From the NCBI GenBank assembly GCA_021234155.1, contig JAJEKV010000233.1, forward strand, positions 312,001-376,000: 64,000 nucleotides of DNA, read 5' to 3'. Numbering within the stretch: position 1 is the stretch's first letter; each line of letters begins with the position of its first letter. Under the pieces are notes generated by a model, which saw only the letters and a list, made by a program, of their open reading frames with translations, was not told where the DNA came from and ran no database searches. Both the position numbers and the translations under genes were made by a program. Below, piece by piece: positions 11,746-22,127 of this stretch. The stretch is from Isoetes taiwanensis (Eukaryota; Streptophyta; Lycopodiopsida; Isoetales; Isoetaceae).

Positions 11746-12024
11746 TCAACCGCTAAAATCATCGAGGTAGGCAAGAGCATGGCCCGTTTTGTCTTCCTTG
11801 GGCTTCAGATTGTCGCCATAAAGTTTCTGTATCGACCTTTTCTGCAAGACTTTCAAATGCGCTGGAGATGGTGGATAAAAATCCCCTTTGAATGGCCTAC
11901 AATCAATAATCATTAACCTCCAAGAATAGTTTCTGAGCCAACATTTCAAAAGCATTTCTTACATTTCTGAAGTCAAAGAGAGCAGTTTTGAAGCTAAAGA
12001 AGAAGAGGGCTTTGTCGCTGCCAT
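11746..12024 (-). CDS. small two-exon ORF, 70 aa, unknown function
   Basis: Proposed exon 1 is 12024-11963 (ATG in a GGCGATGGC context, peptide MAATKPSSSLASKLLSLTSE). Proposed exon 2 is 11896-11746. The donor reads AT|GTAAGA and the acceptor TTGTAG|GCC. Joining them splits one Met codon and gives continuation PFKGDFYPPSPAHLKVLQKR up to LAYLDDFSG and a stop. Clean splice signals, sensible start context and hydrophilic, non-repetitive protein speak for a gene. I do not recognise the family. It lies head-to-head with the CP12 copy, with ~400 bp between the two ATGs. It may be the first two exons of a longer gene. Confidence 0.4.
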
Positions 12025-12420
12025 CGCCGCCAATATTACGGAGCTCCAAATTTTTTTTACCTCGGCAAAATAGAGTTATCTGACCTTAACGCCCTGGTTC
12101 TCGTGTTTACAGGCTGAGATCACATCTCAGCCGTTGATTCCAGTGCTGTTATCTGCTAGTAACAGCTTCACCGGCAGACGTTTTATGCTAGTAACAGTTC
12201 ACAGGCCCAAGTTTTTGCTCCCTTTCCATAACATCCTAGAATATTACGGTGAGAAGCAGCCACAGCCACTGCTTTCGCATAACATCCTAGACTTTTATGC
12301 TATAATAGCCACAGTTCCGGCAAACAGCCCCTGCCTTCTCCCTTTTTTCTTCAATCCTTCCCTGCTCCTAAGATCCGGCCCCCTGCTCCTAAGATCCATC
12401 TACAGGAGTACGCCATAGCC
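12025..12420. promoter_or_regulatory. intergenic region between divergent starts
   Basis: It separates the minus-strand small ORF and the plus-strand CP12 start. A TATA-like word (GCTATAATAGCC, about 12299-12310) lies ~115 bp before the CP12 ATG. CCTTAACGCCCTGGTTC at 12084-12100 is repeated in perfect inverted orientation at 12738-12754, inside the broken 3' part of the CP12 frame. Confidence 0.4.
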
Positions 12421-12915
12421 ATGGCTTCTATAATAGCATTATCAGGTCCTCTGAGCTCCGTAAAGCAGCCTTGTTTGCAGATTTCTCAGTACTCTTGCCA
12501 AAATCCAAGAATGGCGCCTTCAAGATTGGGATTTATCCGGAGCCCTGTGCCAAATCGCCGGATTTTTGTGGCTTTTTCGATCCCCAGCGGCTTGGAAAAA
12601 CAGGTAGAAAGTGCCATTGAAAGCGCTAAAGAGACTTGTGCAGAAAATGTAGAGTCCGGCGAATGTGCAGCTGCTTGGGATGAGGTCGAGGAGCTTCCAG
12701 CACCTCTGCCCTGGATCCGGCCCTGGAGCAAACCCTCGAACCAGGGCGTTAAGGGCGATAACGTCCTGGCCCTCGGACGTTACCGAAGAAAAAATTTTCG
12801 GGCCAGTGAAAATGCCTCGGGCGTGCGCTGCGCGCACGCCCTCGGCATTTTCACTGGCCCTCAAATTTTTTTTTCGGTAACGTCCTTGGGCCAGGACGTT
12901 ATCTACACCATATAG
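12421..12915 (+). pseudogene. CP12: CP12, truncated before its C-terminal half
   Basis: ATG 12421 opens with a Ser/Arg-rich stretch resembling a chloroplast transit peptide (to about residue 55). Then comes the diagnostic CP12 core: VESAIESAKETCAE and SGECAAAWDEVEEL, with the N-terminal Cys pair. After EELP the protein should continue through a charged linker to a C-terminal Cys pair (DPLE-YCKDNP-T-ECR-YD). Instead it runs into unrelated sequence and a large palindrome and stops at 12915. CP12 scaffolds GAPDH and PRK in the dark. The missing C-terminal region is the part that inserts into GAPDH, so the GAPDH function should be lost. I did not find the missing part up to 15 kb. Either a broken gene or a captured fragment. 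Confidence 0.75.
12757..12903. mobile_element. 147-bp palindromic foldback insertion in CP12
   Basis: The two ~72-bp arms match at roughly nine in ten positions. Both carry GATAACGTCCTGGCCC, GGACGTTACCGAA and GGGCCAGTGAAAATGCC, and they meet at GCGTGCGC/GCGCACGC. The structure is a near-perfect hairpin typical of young foldback/MITE insertions. No clear target-site duplication is visible. Confidence 0.85.
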
Positions 12916-13274
12916 TGCATACATACCTCTTTCAAAGAGCTCTGGTCTCAGATTCAGTAGAAATAGCAAAAGAATGCATCGATTTTGCTAAACAGATTGT
13001 AGATTTCATCCAGTTAGCCAGCTTGCACAGTGGCCACCTAGCAATCCGGCGACTGCCAGTTTATAGACAAGAACAAGTTTGGAGCGGTTTTGGGCATATT
13101 CTAGGCATATTTTGGCATATACTTAGAATATGCCAAAAACCCACATGAGTGAGATTTTGCCCCCCTAGGGGCAACCCACAAAGTTTCTTATAAAAGGTTC
13201 TTTTTTTACCAAACCATTGCATGTAATATAGAAAAGAAGAACAGCACTAGAGAGAGAATGTCATTTGTTTCTAC

Positions 13275-13823
13275 CAATGTTGTTAAGTACGTCAAAATCC
13301 GTACCTTTAAAAAACGTTTTTTAAGATTTTTTGAAGATTTTTAAAATTTTTAGAAAAAAATCTTTAAAAACGTATTTCATATAAAATACGTTAAAAATCT
13401 TTAAAATCCTTAAAAATCTTTAAAAATCCTTAGACTGTGATTTTGTTTATCCAAATATATGATATTCTTGAACATATTTATCCTTGTATATGAACTTTTT
13501 ATGTTTCTTAACCTCTATAATAATGTTTTTCTGAACTTTGTTAAGAGTTGTATGGCAAAACAACTATGATATCTTTGTAGTTGAACTTAATAGTTTCTAG
13601 TAGCAGCATAAACTTCTAATTTACTTGTTGGCATGCGACATCTTGTAACTTATAGCAAAAATGTGCATTTTAACCGTAGCAAATATATCCAATAAAGCAG
13701 TGCAAAGAATGTGTAGTTTTTTTTTTTTTTTGACCATACCAAATCATAAAAATCCTTTAAAAAACGTGAGGATTTTTATAAAGGTACTTTAAAAATAAAA
13801 AACGGGTTTTTTTAACAACATTG
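13275..13823. mobile_element. hAT-type MITE, 549 bp, 8-bp TSD
   Basis: Ends are CAATGTTGTTAA and TTAACAACATTG (12-bp TIR). A perfect 8-bp duplication GTTTCTAC lies at 13267-13274 and 13824-13831. Termini of the form CARTG...CAYTG with 8-bp TSD are typical of hAT. The interior is A/T-rich, without coding capacity, and contains repeated TTTAAAAATC-like words near the left end. Confidence 0.85.
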
Positions 13824-13831
13824 GTTTCTAC

Positions 13832-16014
13832 GCTCATAACTTGAGTTACAGAGGTCATATTCAGATGAGCTCTTTAGAAAGCTTATGTGGAGAGCTTTCC
13901 ATTGGCATATGATTTGACCCAGATCTATCAAAGTAGGTAGTACTTTTCAATCTGGATATCTTTTTTTGCAAAGTGCATGCCATGCAGATTTGATGGTAAT
14001 ATGTTTTGTATCATACTTTTGAGTTCAGACTCCATTTTGAGTGTTTTCTATTGCGTTGGAAAGTTCTCTCCGGGATCCTTCTGATGATGAATGATATGCT
14101 CATATTTAAATAATTTTTCTGGGCGAAAACATCAATTTTTCGGGCGGATTTAATAGGATTTCACACCTCACTACTTGATTCTCTGCCTGACTAATCATTT
14201 TAATCACGTTCTTTGTCCTGTATCATTGTAGTGCAGCAAGTTTTTATGAAGAGATAATGTTATCGTGGACGTGTTTTGTATCGAAAAAAAAATTTAAATT
14301 TTTTGTTTTGATGTGTTATGGGAGATATTGTTTTTTTTTGTTTGAAAAATAAATAAAAATGTAAAAAACATTGGCAAGTTCATAAATGACATATAAACCA
14401 TCAAATATAGCGCATTGCTATTCCACAGGCTAGTAGATTACAAAATTTGAAGAAATTAAAGTGAAAACTTTGGCACTAACAGACCTGCATTTGAGGCGCT
14501 AAAAAAAAAGGTTAGTGTTACTAAAATACAGGTTTTTGTTTTGGTCTACAGGGAGCATTTCTAGCAAGCTGGAAGTAAAATCAAGCACTGATGGGAAAGA
14601 CCGCTTATCGCTTATCAGTTTGGTATTTCAAACAAGGCTTGCATTTTGCAAGTCCCCATCTCCTTGCAAGCACCAAATTATTTTTAAAAGTAAAAACAAG
14701 ATGTACTCAGAGCTTCATCCACCATTCCATGTCAATCCGATGGGTGCCTACAACACAGATTCGAAAGTAACAAACACAATTTTAAGATGCAGATGCAACA
14801 TAAGTTTATGGAATATAGGATTCACATAGCACTTTTTCTTAACACTAGAGTCGTCATATGATGTACCAGAAAAGGTGCATTTGCACTGCTCACTTTAAAA
14901 TTCATATAGAATCAAAGGTTCAATTATCAGTCAAACCCTTCTTACAAGTTAACATATGGTAGTCGTGTTGCATATAAAAAATACCTAAAAATCTATTGGT
15001 CCCCGTTTATGAGAGTTACGCTTAGGTAAACCCAAGGGGATCAAGTATGTTTTGCTTCATGTTTAGATAAAGTAAAATTGTCTTGGTAAGAAAATTTTTA
15101 TAAGTTTTTTCGTTAATATCTAGCATTATAACAGGGGGTTTTTTGTGGTTTTGTACTGGTTTCTCTAAGGTTTTCATATGATTTGGTGGCCGTATTCATC
15201 CAGGTGTACTAAATAGGATTTCTAGAGTGCACCCTTTTGTTAGCCGTTGATTTTAGAAAAAGGGGCAAATCTTGTGGTGGAGGCTTCTTTTGTGGTGGGT
15301 GTGAATATCCTCCCATTATTTTTAGGGTTCTTTTTAGGGTTGTGTGGATTAGGGTCTGGTCTATTGATTGCAGGAGCTATGGGTTTTAGCATAAATGGCT
15401 GCTGGAGAAAATGGTTAGAGACGCCTCGGTTTTGCTTCCAGCTATGTCTCCGGCCCTAGAAAAGGAGCAGAAGCCATATGGAGCTTAGACTTGATTCCGA
15501 CGACCTGTATTAAAATAAAACTGGTTTCTTGGACCTCGATCCATCCATTTCGTAATTATTTCATTTGCTTTCTGTTTGTCATAAGACATGACATCGAACG
15601 CTCAAGGTTTTTCGCTGCACCGGGTCCCTGCTTTTTTCTCACAGAGTTCTTGCGGTTTTGATCTAAAGAATCCAAACCACTACAGTGTTTGAATCCGATT
15701 CACTATAGTATTTCGGCTGCCATACACTCTGCTCATGAATTAACAGGAGTTAGCAAGCTTCGATTCTCTAGAAATTGTCTAATCTGCCATATGCATGATC
15801 TACAAATTCAAAAAATCAAGGCGATTCATGCTCAAAAAGGGGCAAAGAAATGTACTGTTCAATCTTAAAATGTCCGAAAGCGCCCAAGAGTCGCTCATTT
15901 CTACATCAAATTCCTGCTTTGTAATCCTCAAAATCGAAATAAAACCTCAATCTGTATTGAACAGGGCCAAAACTTTACAAAAAGGGTTTGTATTGCAAAA
16001 GCAGAGCATAAACC
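13832..16014. other. no gene recognised
   Basis: AT-rich DNA with chance frames only (14515-14829, 15247-15459 plus). The last few hundred bases could include the promoter of the LRR fragment that follows. Confidence 0.45.
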
Positions 16015-16311
16015 ATGGCTGTGGCAGAAGTGAGGAAGTCGATGGTTCTAATCTGCTTATTGTTCATCGGATTTGCAATGGCACAGCTAGATTCAACAGA
16101 AATATCAGCCTTAAAACAGATCCGGAGCAACATGCAGGACTTACAGGGCTCGCCATTCTTCCCAACCTGGAATTCTTCATTACATCCATGTTTATATTAC
16201 AGCGGAGTCGTATGCATAGAAACAGGGCAGGATGGAAACGTCCACATTATAATGCTAAACTTGGGGAGGATTCTGGACTGTTACAAAAGCATGAAGATTT
16301 TGTGTATCTGA
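16015..16311 (+). pseudogene. LRR receptor-like protein N-terminal fragment
   Basis: MAVAEVRKSMVLICLLFIGF followed by AMAQ looks like a cleavable signal peptide. It is followed by LDSTEISALKQIRSNMQDL, a W, and HPC-YYSGVVC, the capping pattern (LRRNT_2) that precedes leucine-rich repeats in plant receptor-like kinases and proteins. After VHIIMLNLG the leucine-rich repeats should begin, but the frame turns into unrelated sequence and stops at 16311. No LRR units or kinase domain are seen downstream. Truncated gene copy. Confidence 0.6.
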
Positions 16312-16640
16312 GGTGAAAAAATACCCCAATGTTGCTTTTGTTAGTTTTGAGAGCTGCACAAAAGGGAAGATACAGGTAAGAAGATTGTGTGTTTTTGTAG
16401 AAGTTTGGACTAGGATAATACTAACATCTTCCTATGTAGACTGTTATAGCAATCCAACAGCCAACAAGATTGTGCAAACTCTGCTTCAACATAAACAATC
16501 TAGTCTGTTACAGAAGCGTGAAGTCGAAGATTTTGTATATCTGGGGTGACAAAAAACACTCAATTGTTGCTTTTGTTAGTTTAGAGAGCTGCACAAAAGG
16601 GAAGACACAGGTAAGAAGATTGTGTGTTTTGTACAATAAT
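16274..16640 (+). repeat. imperfect tandem duplication, ~230-bp period
   Basis: The segment CTGTTACA(A/G)AAGC, ATTTTGT(G/A)TATCTG, TTGCTTTTGTTAGTTT and GAGCTGCACAAAAGGGAAGA, followed by GGTAAGAAGATTGTGTGTTTT, appears at about 16274-16400 and again at about 16504-16640. The words CAGGTAAGAAG look like a splice donor in both copies. This may be a duplicated exon-intron edge of the LRR gene. Confidence 0.65.
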
Positions 16641-16799
16641 ACAAAGATCTTCCTATGTGGCTCTGTTCTAGCAATCCAACAGCTGACAAAAAAGTGCAAC
16701 CTCTGCTTCAACATAAAAAATCTAGTGGGTCAATGGCTATTGTTTATATCTGAAAACTCCTTAGTAGTTTGTGATTGGAGAATACGAGTGTAGAGATGG

Positions 16800-17648
16800 C
16801 ACTATTCACTGGGGTTGAACTTGTATGGGCTGAAGATAGCCATTGGAGCAACATGAAGAATTATAGTTCATTGTGTTGTTAAGCCCACAAACATTTGGAT
16901 ATTGAATATGAATGCTTGCAGATTTTGGACAAGTAAGTTTTCTCAAGCAAAGAACGGGCAAAACACTGGGAAAAAGGGCATGTGGTCCTAAAGCTTTTCA
17001 TACCCTTCGTTGTCATGCAACAACATCATGGACTAATTACACTTTAAAACCTTTTTTGTTTGTTACACTTCAAAACCTTTTTTGTTTGTTCAGTTTTCTT
17101 TTAGCTTCTCCAATGCATGCCTCTGTTCTAAGAAGGTTGACATCTGTTGCATGCGGGTTGAATTTGTAGAATAAGTGTTGATGTGTGCCCTTGTATTATA
17201 GCAAGCAGGGTCAATTAGAATTGTGGTATGAGTTCATTCTAGTGCTTGCAGAAGAAAAGGAATAGAAGCGACCAATCCGAATTGAAGGGAGAGTCTACAG
17301 CTGGTGGCTGGTGGCTGGTGCCCTTTACAATAGAAAGGAGTATTTTAAACTATTTTGGCAGTTGATTTTCTGGCTTTATATTGGGCGCCATGGCCCCTTT
17401 CATTAAACTTTATGATGTTATTGTTGTTTTTGCCCAGTTTATAACAATGTGTTTGCGTATATTTAGACGGCTCTTGGTATGCAATGCAGGGAATTGAGAT
17501 TACAAAATGTACTCATAATTGTTTGCAATGGAAATAATTTGTTTGTCTTGATGTTATTATGCTTTTTAGTAATTAATATTCACGCCCATAAAGTTTACGT
17601 ATGTTTGCTTTAGTTAGGGCCCGAAGGGCTTAAATTTTTTTTTTATAT
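16800..17648. other. no gene recognised
   Basis: Open frames here (e.g. 16912-17169) have no motif. A short tandem repeat of CTTCAAAACC-TTTTTTGTTTGTT occurs at about 17040-17090. Confidence 0.4.
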
Positions 17649-18105
17649 AACAATCAACACACAACTACCATTAACATTATTAACACAAACTATTGCATTT
17701 AACACATTTAAATTAAAATCCCCCTTAAACCCCCTTTGGTTTGGGTGCATATTCACACGGGGGGTTACGTAGAGCAGTGAGAGCCTCAAAAATATATTTA
17801 CAATACATGTACAAAATTAACACCATTAACTACATTCTCTCAAACCTTATAGTATTTTACAAATCTCAATATACAGTATATAAAAACTTGTACATGCATA
17901 CCCCACAAACGAGGATCGCTATGTACGGTCCAGATCAAGGAATAAAGGGCAAATATGCCCATCCGACAGCTCTCGATGCCTGGAGTAACCCCCCATGTGA
18001 ATATGCACCCAAACCAAAGGGGATTTAAGGGGGGTTTTAATTTAAATGTGTTAAATGCAATGGTTTGTGTTAATAATGTTAATGGTAGTTGTGTGTTGAT
18101 TGTTA
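17649..18105. mobile_element. long-TIR MITE (MULE-type), 9-bp TSD
   Basis: Inverted arms of roughly 120 bp run from AACAATCAACACACAACTAC inward to TTTGGTTTGGGTGCATATTC and are mirrored at 17985-18105. A 9-bp duplication TTTTTATAT flanks the element (17640-17648 and 18106-18114). Long TIRs plus 9-bp TSD fit non-autonomous Mutator-like elements. The ~210-bp interior shows no coding match. The AT-rich target makes the exact end uncertain by one or two bases. Confidence 0.8.
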
Positions 18106-18160
18106 TTTTTATATTTTTCTTCACGAGTTAAAGAGTAAGACACAAAAAACTGCACCTCAA

Positions 18161-18413
18161 TCGGAGCCCGGGGGATTCACCTTTGATCAGCGTATAACCC
18201 ATGAGAGTTCAACAGAGGGGTGTTTTTTGGACCATTTGCGTACGTATACTTAGGGGTTAGGGGTGTTTTTAGGCACTAATTTGGAGCAATATCTATACAC
18301 AGAGGGGTCAAATTGCCTTTTAAAATTGCGTATACAAGGGGAGTTTTTTGCTACCCTCCGATCGCAGATGCCATACCCCCCTTATGTATAAGTGCATCCC
18401 CCGGGAATCGGAG
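18161..18413. mobile_element. MITE-like element with CCCGGGGGAT ends
   Basis: TCGGAGCCCGGGGGATTCAC at 18161-18180 is matched in inverse by GTGCATCCCCCGGGAATCGG at 18392-18411. The ~250-bp interior is non-coding. TSD not resolved. Confidence 0.5.
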
Positions 18414-19079
18414 TCTGAGAAGGGAGATGGGGTTGCTATAACATGACAGGGTCAAAACTGTTGCTTGGCTTCTGTGAACCAATATGGTTTCCAGAAAGCT
18501 GTTCCCCAATCAAATCTCTAACTTTTGTAGGGAAATGGATTTTGACCTAAAATTTTGAATATAAGTAGTAGGCAACTTGCTTTATCTAAGAAAAATGTCC
18601 ATTAGCCTTGATGATAAAGTTTTGATTTTCTTTTATTTTTTCATTTACAAGTGACTGATAACTTATGTCTTATAGGAGTTAAATGATTCAAAGTCATCCT
18701 CCAAAAATTTACCATGACATGGAATCATTCAAAAAACAAACACGTAAAAAAAGCATAGCATTTGTTCTCGAGAAATCAAGAAATATTTGTATATCTAAGA
18801 CCATTACTGGTCCACCTTCTTTTTAAAATTAAGAACTCTATCATATTAATCAATTTCAGTTTCAATTGCGGGATATAACCACCTCGTGAGCTACTCTATT
18901 CATTAAAAATAATCAATGCTCATGATCTTGAGGTTTAAAGTAAATTTCTTATGTCCATTCCAAGTTATCTATTAGATTACGCATTCCATGGATTTCATAA
19001 ACCTATGATTTGAATGGTGAACTCAAAACTTGTATTTTCAAACTTCTCAAGTTATGGAAGCAATACAAATATGTAGCAA
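18414..19079. other. no gene recognised
   Basis: AT-rich; no feature that I can support. Confidence 0.4.
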
Positions 19080-19345
19080 GTTAGGGGGTTCCAGGGGGAT
19101 TTGATATGGATATAAAAATAACAATTCTTGAAACCATAGACCATATATCTCTAAAACAATTGAATGGGTTGTTATAAAAAAAAATAGAGATTCAATATAA
19201 AAATTAATCACATTAGCTCACTTGGTACATTGGTTAAAGTAGTCTTACTAGGATATTGAGTTATTTTGGTAGAGGTTCGAGCCCCCGTATTTCATATTCT
19301 AAAATCTTAGGCAAAGCCATATAGAGGACTTCATGATGAGAAATT
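19080..19345 (+). repeat. solitary partial unit of the tRNA-like ~432-bp satellite
   Basis: Contains GGGGGTTCCAGGGGGATTTG, ACCATAGACCATATATC, CAATTGAATGGGTTGTTATA, TTAGCTCACTTGGTACATTGG and GAGGTTCGAGCCCCCG in the same order as the arrays at 40.8-42.2 and 49.8-51.5 kb. The last two resemble RNA polymerase III box A and box B. A single dispersed copy supports origin of the satellite from a SINE. Confidence 0.8.
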
Positions 19346-20453
19346 TGCTATCTTTAGCTTTTGTACATATTTATTTTGTGTTGGCTCTTTAGCTTGTAAA
19401 GTGAAATACCTCTAGAACAACTTTGCTTGTACAATGGTATTTTTCTCTCTTAGAAAAATATCAGGGAGGTGTGTAAATGAGAGATTTTTTAATGAAGTTT
19501 ATGCCAATATCTTCTAGTCTTATTAGTTTTTTTTGTTCATCTTCAGAAAGATAGATTGATTTTCCTACATTTGGGTCTTATTAAATTGTCAAGTTATGTT
19601 TGTTGGTTGATGATTTATAATATTAGTTGTAGAGATAAAGAACTTTTTTCGTATGTGGGCTCATATGGTTTATGCTGTCTTCCTCTCTCTTATGTTACTA
19701 TCGTTGGCCATGCATCTATGATATAAGGAGATGCCATAGTGGCTTTATGGAGCATAATGAAAGTGCCAGTGCTTAGGCTTTGCATTTTTTTTAAGGGCAA
19801 CACTTTGTTGTGGTAGCAACTTATTTGTGGTGCACTCGTTGCCTAATCTGAGTATTTAATAATGTCTATGTATTTTATTGCTATGTCTAAGATATTTCTA
19901 ATTGTTTTTTTCTCGAATAAGGGCTCGCATGAAAACAGACAAAAGCTAGCTAGGCTTTTCATTCATCTCAATAGAATTCTACAATGGTTGAGAGTGGGTA
20001 GCTGCACATTTCCAAGCTACCCACAATGAAAAAATACAGGGAATATCCACTTATATCATCTGAACCCCAAAAAAATTCTACAGATGTCGGTTAAGTGTAC
20101 CTACCGAGAGCTTATCGCCGGGATTAAAAAACCCCGCCCTTTCGAGTTTTCGAGGACAAACCCTAGTGATAAGCCCTCGGCAAGGGGCTTGGACACAATG
20201 CAAGGCTGCAAAAAACACTCCCAGAAAGAAACCCACAAAGTTTGAAGAAGACGGAGTCGTGCATCCCACTGTACCTGCACATCAACAAACTAGAACACAA
20301 ATACAAGAAAACAACAACGTCGAAAAGCGAGGGGCTGGTCACGCGTGCCACGCGACAAAAAACAATATCGAAAAAACGAGGGGCTGGTCATGCATGCCAC
20401 GTGACAAAAAATAATATTTACAATAAGATACACATTAAGGGAGGATGGGTGGG
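19346..20453. other. no gene; repeated fragments
   Basis: At about 20105-20160 the words CCGGGATTAAAAAACCCCGCCC and TTTTCGAGG match the 3' region of the GC-rich LINE family, so an old fragment is likely. AATAAGGGCTCGCATGAAAA at 19917 recurs at 20631. Confidence 0.4.
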
Positions 20454-21005
20454 AGTCAAGGGAACTGCTGAGAGAGGAGAAAACGCCGATGAGAAGTCGA
20501 TGAAGAACCTGCAAGAAATAGCGATCCCAAACGAACAAGAGCCCTAGAAAATGCATGCATACATGCAAGAGATGCATGCTCGCCCATTCGAGAATACTGA
20601 TCCGATGGCTTGGATCCATGGCATTCTCAAATAAGGGCTCGCATGAAAATAGACAAAAGCTCCCGACAAAAAGAGAACTTCCTTATCAAAACAGGATCGA
20701 GGTCGAAGGTTGAAGGATGGCAAAAAAAGGGACAAGATCGGGGAAGAACATATTCCAACATGGAAAAAGATGCCAAACTGTCAAACCAAGTAGGAAGAAA
20801 CCCCTCCCCTGCCTGGTATAAAAAAAAAGAGAGTCAAGGGAACTGCTGAGAGAGGAGAAAACGCCGATGAGAAGTTGATGAAGAACCTGCAAGAAATAGC
20901 GATCCCAAGCGAACAAGAGCCCTAGAAAATGCATGTAATGCATGCAAGAAATGCATGCTCGCCCATTCGAGAATACCGATCCAATGGCTCAGATCGATGG
21001 CATTG
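20454..21005 (+). repeat. direct duplication of ~172 bp, 378 bp apart
   Basis: GAGTCAAGGGAACTGCTGAG, GAGAAAACGCCGATGAGAAG, AGAACCTGCAAGAAATAGCG and ATGCTCGCCCATTCGAGAAT occur at 20454-20625 and again at 20832-21003 with few differences. The copies are close enough to be a recent local duplication. Confidence 0.85.
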
Positions 21006-21117
21006 TTTTTTAAGTTAACCATTGGATACACCAACGGTGTCACAAACCATTGAATTCATAAATACATAAAAATATACAAATACATGTCGTGCTCAACAAC
21101 CAATAGCTGTTGTAGTC

Positions 21118-22127
21118 TTGCCCTTGGCTGCCACTGTGCATGCTCGGACGTAGGCCCGTTGGAGGCGAGCTGCTGTGCTCACCTTGGAGGATTGGTATTG
21201 GGGCAGTCAGCTAGCTTCGTGGGAGTTCTTTCGAGCTCGCTTTCGCCTGAGGGGCAGTGACCGGGCTATTTGGGAGCACGTGGCGGGGAGTATTCCGCTA
21301 CACATACCTATAGTCCCTCAGGATGATGTGGTGGTGCAGGTTTGGAAGGTTCATCCGGATGTTGTGTCTTCTTGCTTTGTGCGGTCTTCTTACCGGGTGC
21401 TGGCTACACTGCCCCCTTCAGGCAAGTGGTCTATGCAGCTTCTGGGTTCTCGATGGCGCTCGGTTTGGACGTGGACATGGAGCTCACTTCCTCCACCGAA
21501 GGTTAGGGTGCTTCCGTGGCAGGTGGTGCACTACTGTATCAGGGTGAATGCCCTTGTGAGTTGGTTTAGGCCGGGTGTGAGCCCTCTCTGCCCTTGTTGT
21601 GGCCTTCATCATTGGGCTGGCGAGCATTATGCGGTTTTATGCCCTCACTTGTTTTTGGGGATTGGGTTAGGGCTCTGTTTCAAGTGAGATTGACTAGCCA
21701 ACAGTTGCTACTTCATGTGTATCCTGGTGCTTGGCCACTCTTAAGCTTGCGGCAGCAAGCCTTGCATCTGTGCGTGGCTTGGGTGGTGTGGCTAATTTGG
21801 AAGCGGCGGCGGTTGTGGATCTTCGGGGGATTGAGCTGACTGCGGCCTCTCACGATTCCTCGACTTCGGTACAAGCTATTTCAAAGCTTTTACGGTGTTC
21901 CGGGAGTAGTAGGCGGAAGTTTTCCATTTGGCGGGACTTCTTGGGTGTTGTAGATGGTGATGGTCGGTTTGTATGCAGCCCGATAGAGTTTGCGGTTTTC
22001 GTGAGTTTGTTGTGGAGTGTCGAGGTATCGCTGTCTCTTTGGGGCAGTTCTCCTTCCTCCTCACTTGTTTTGTAACATTTCCATTCTTTTAATATATTGA
22101 TGACACAGTTCTTCAAAAAAAAAAAAT
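21118..22127 (+). mobile_element. 5'-truncated L1-type LINE, zf-RVT region, poly(A), 15-bp TSD
   Basis: A perfect 15-bp duplication ATAGCTGTTGTAGTC lies at 21103-21117 and 22128-22142. The insert ends in a poly(A) run before the right copy. Inside, the plus-strand translation gives the reverse-transcriptase-associated zinc-binding region (zf-RVT) of plant LINEs: WTWSSLPPPKVRVLPWQVVH, VNALVSWFRPGVSPLCPCCG and a downstream H and C. In a second frame come RLTSQQLLLHVYPGAW and WLIWKRRRLWIFGGL. Frameshifts disrupt it. TSD plus poly(A) show target-primed reverse transcription. No RT core remains. Confidence 0.92.

Noticed and set aside
12520-12969. 149-aa minus frame across the CP12 palindrome
   Set aside because: Antisense reading of CP12 and of the inverted repeat.
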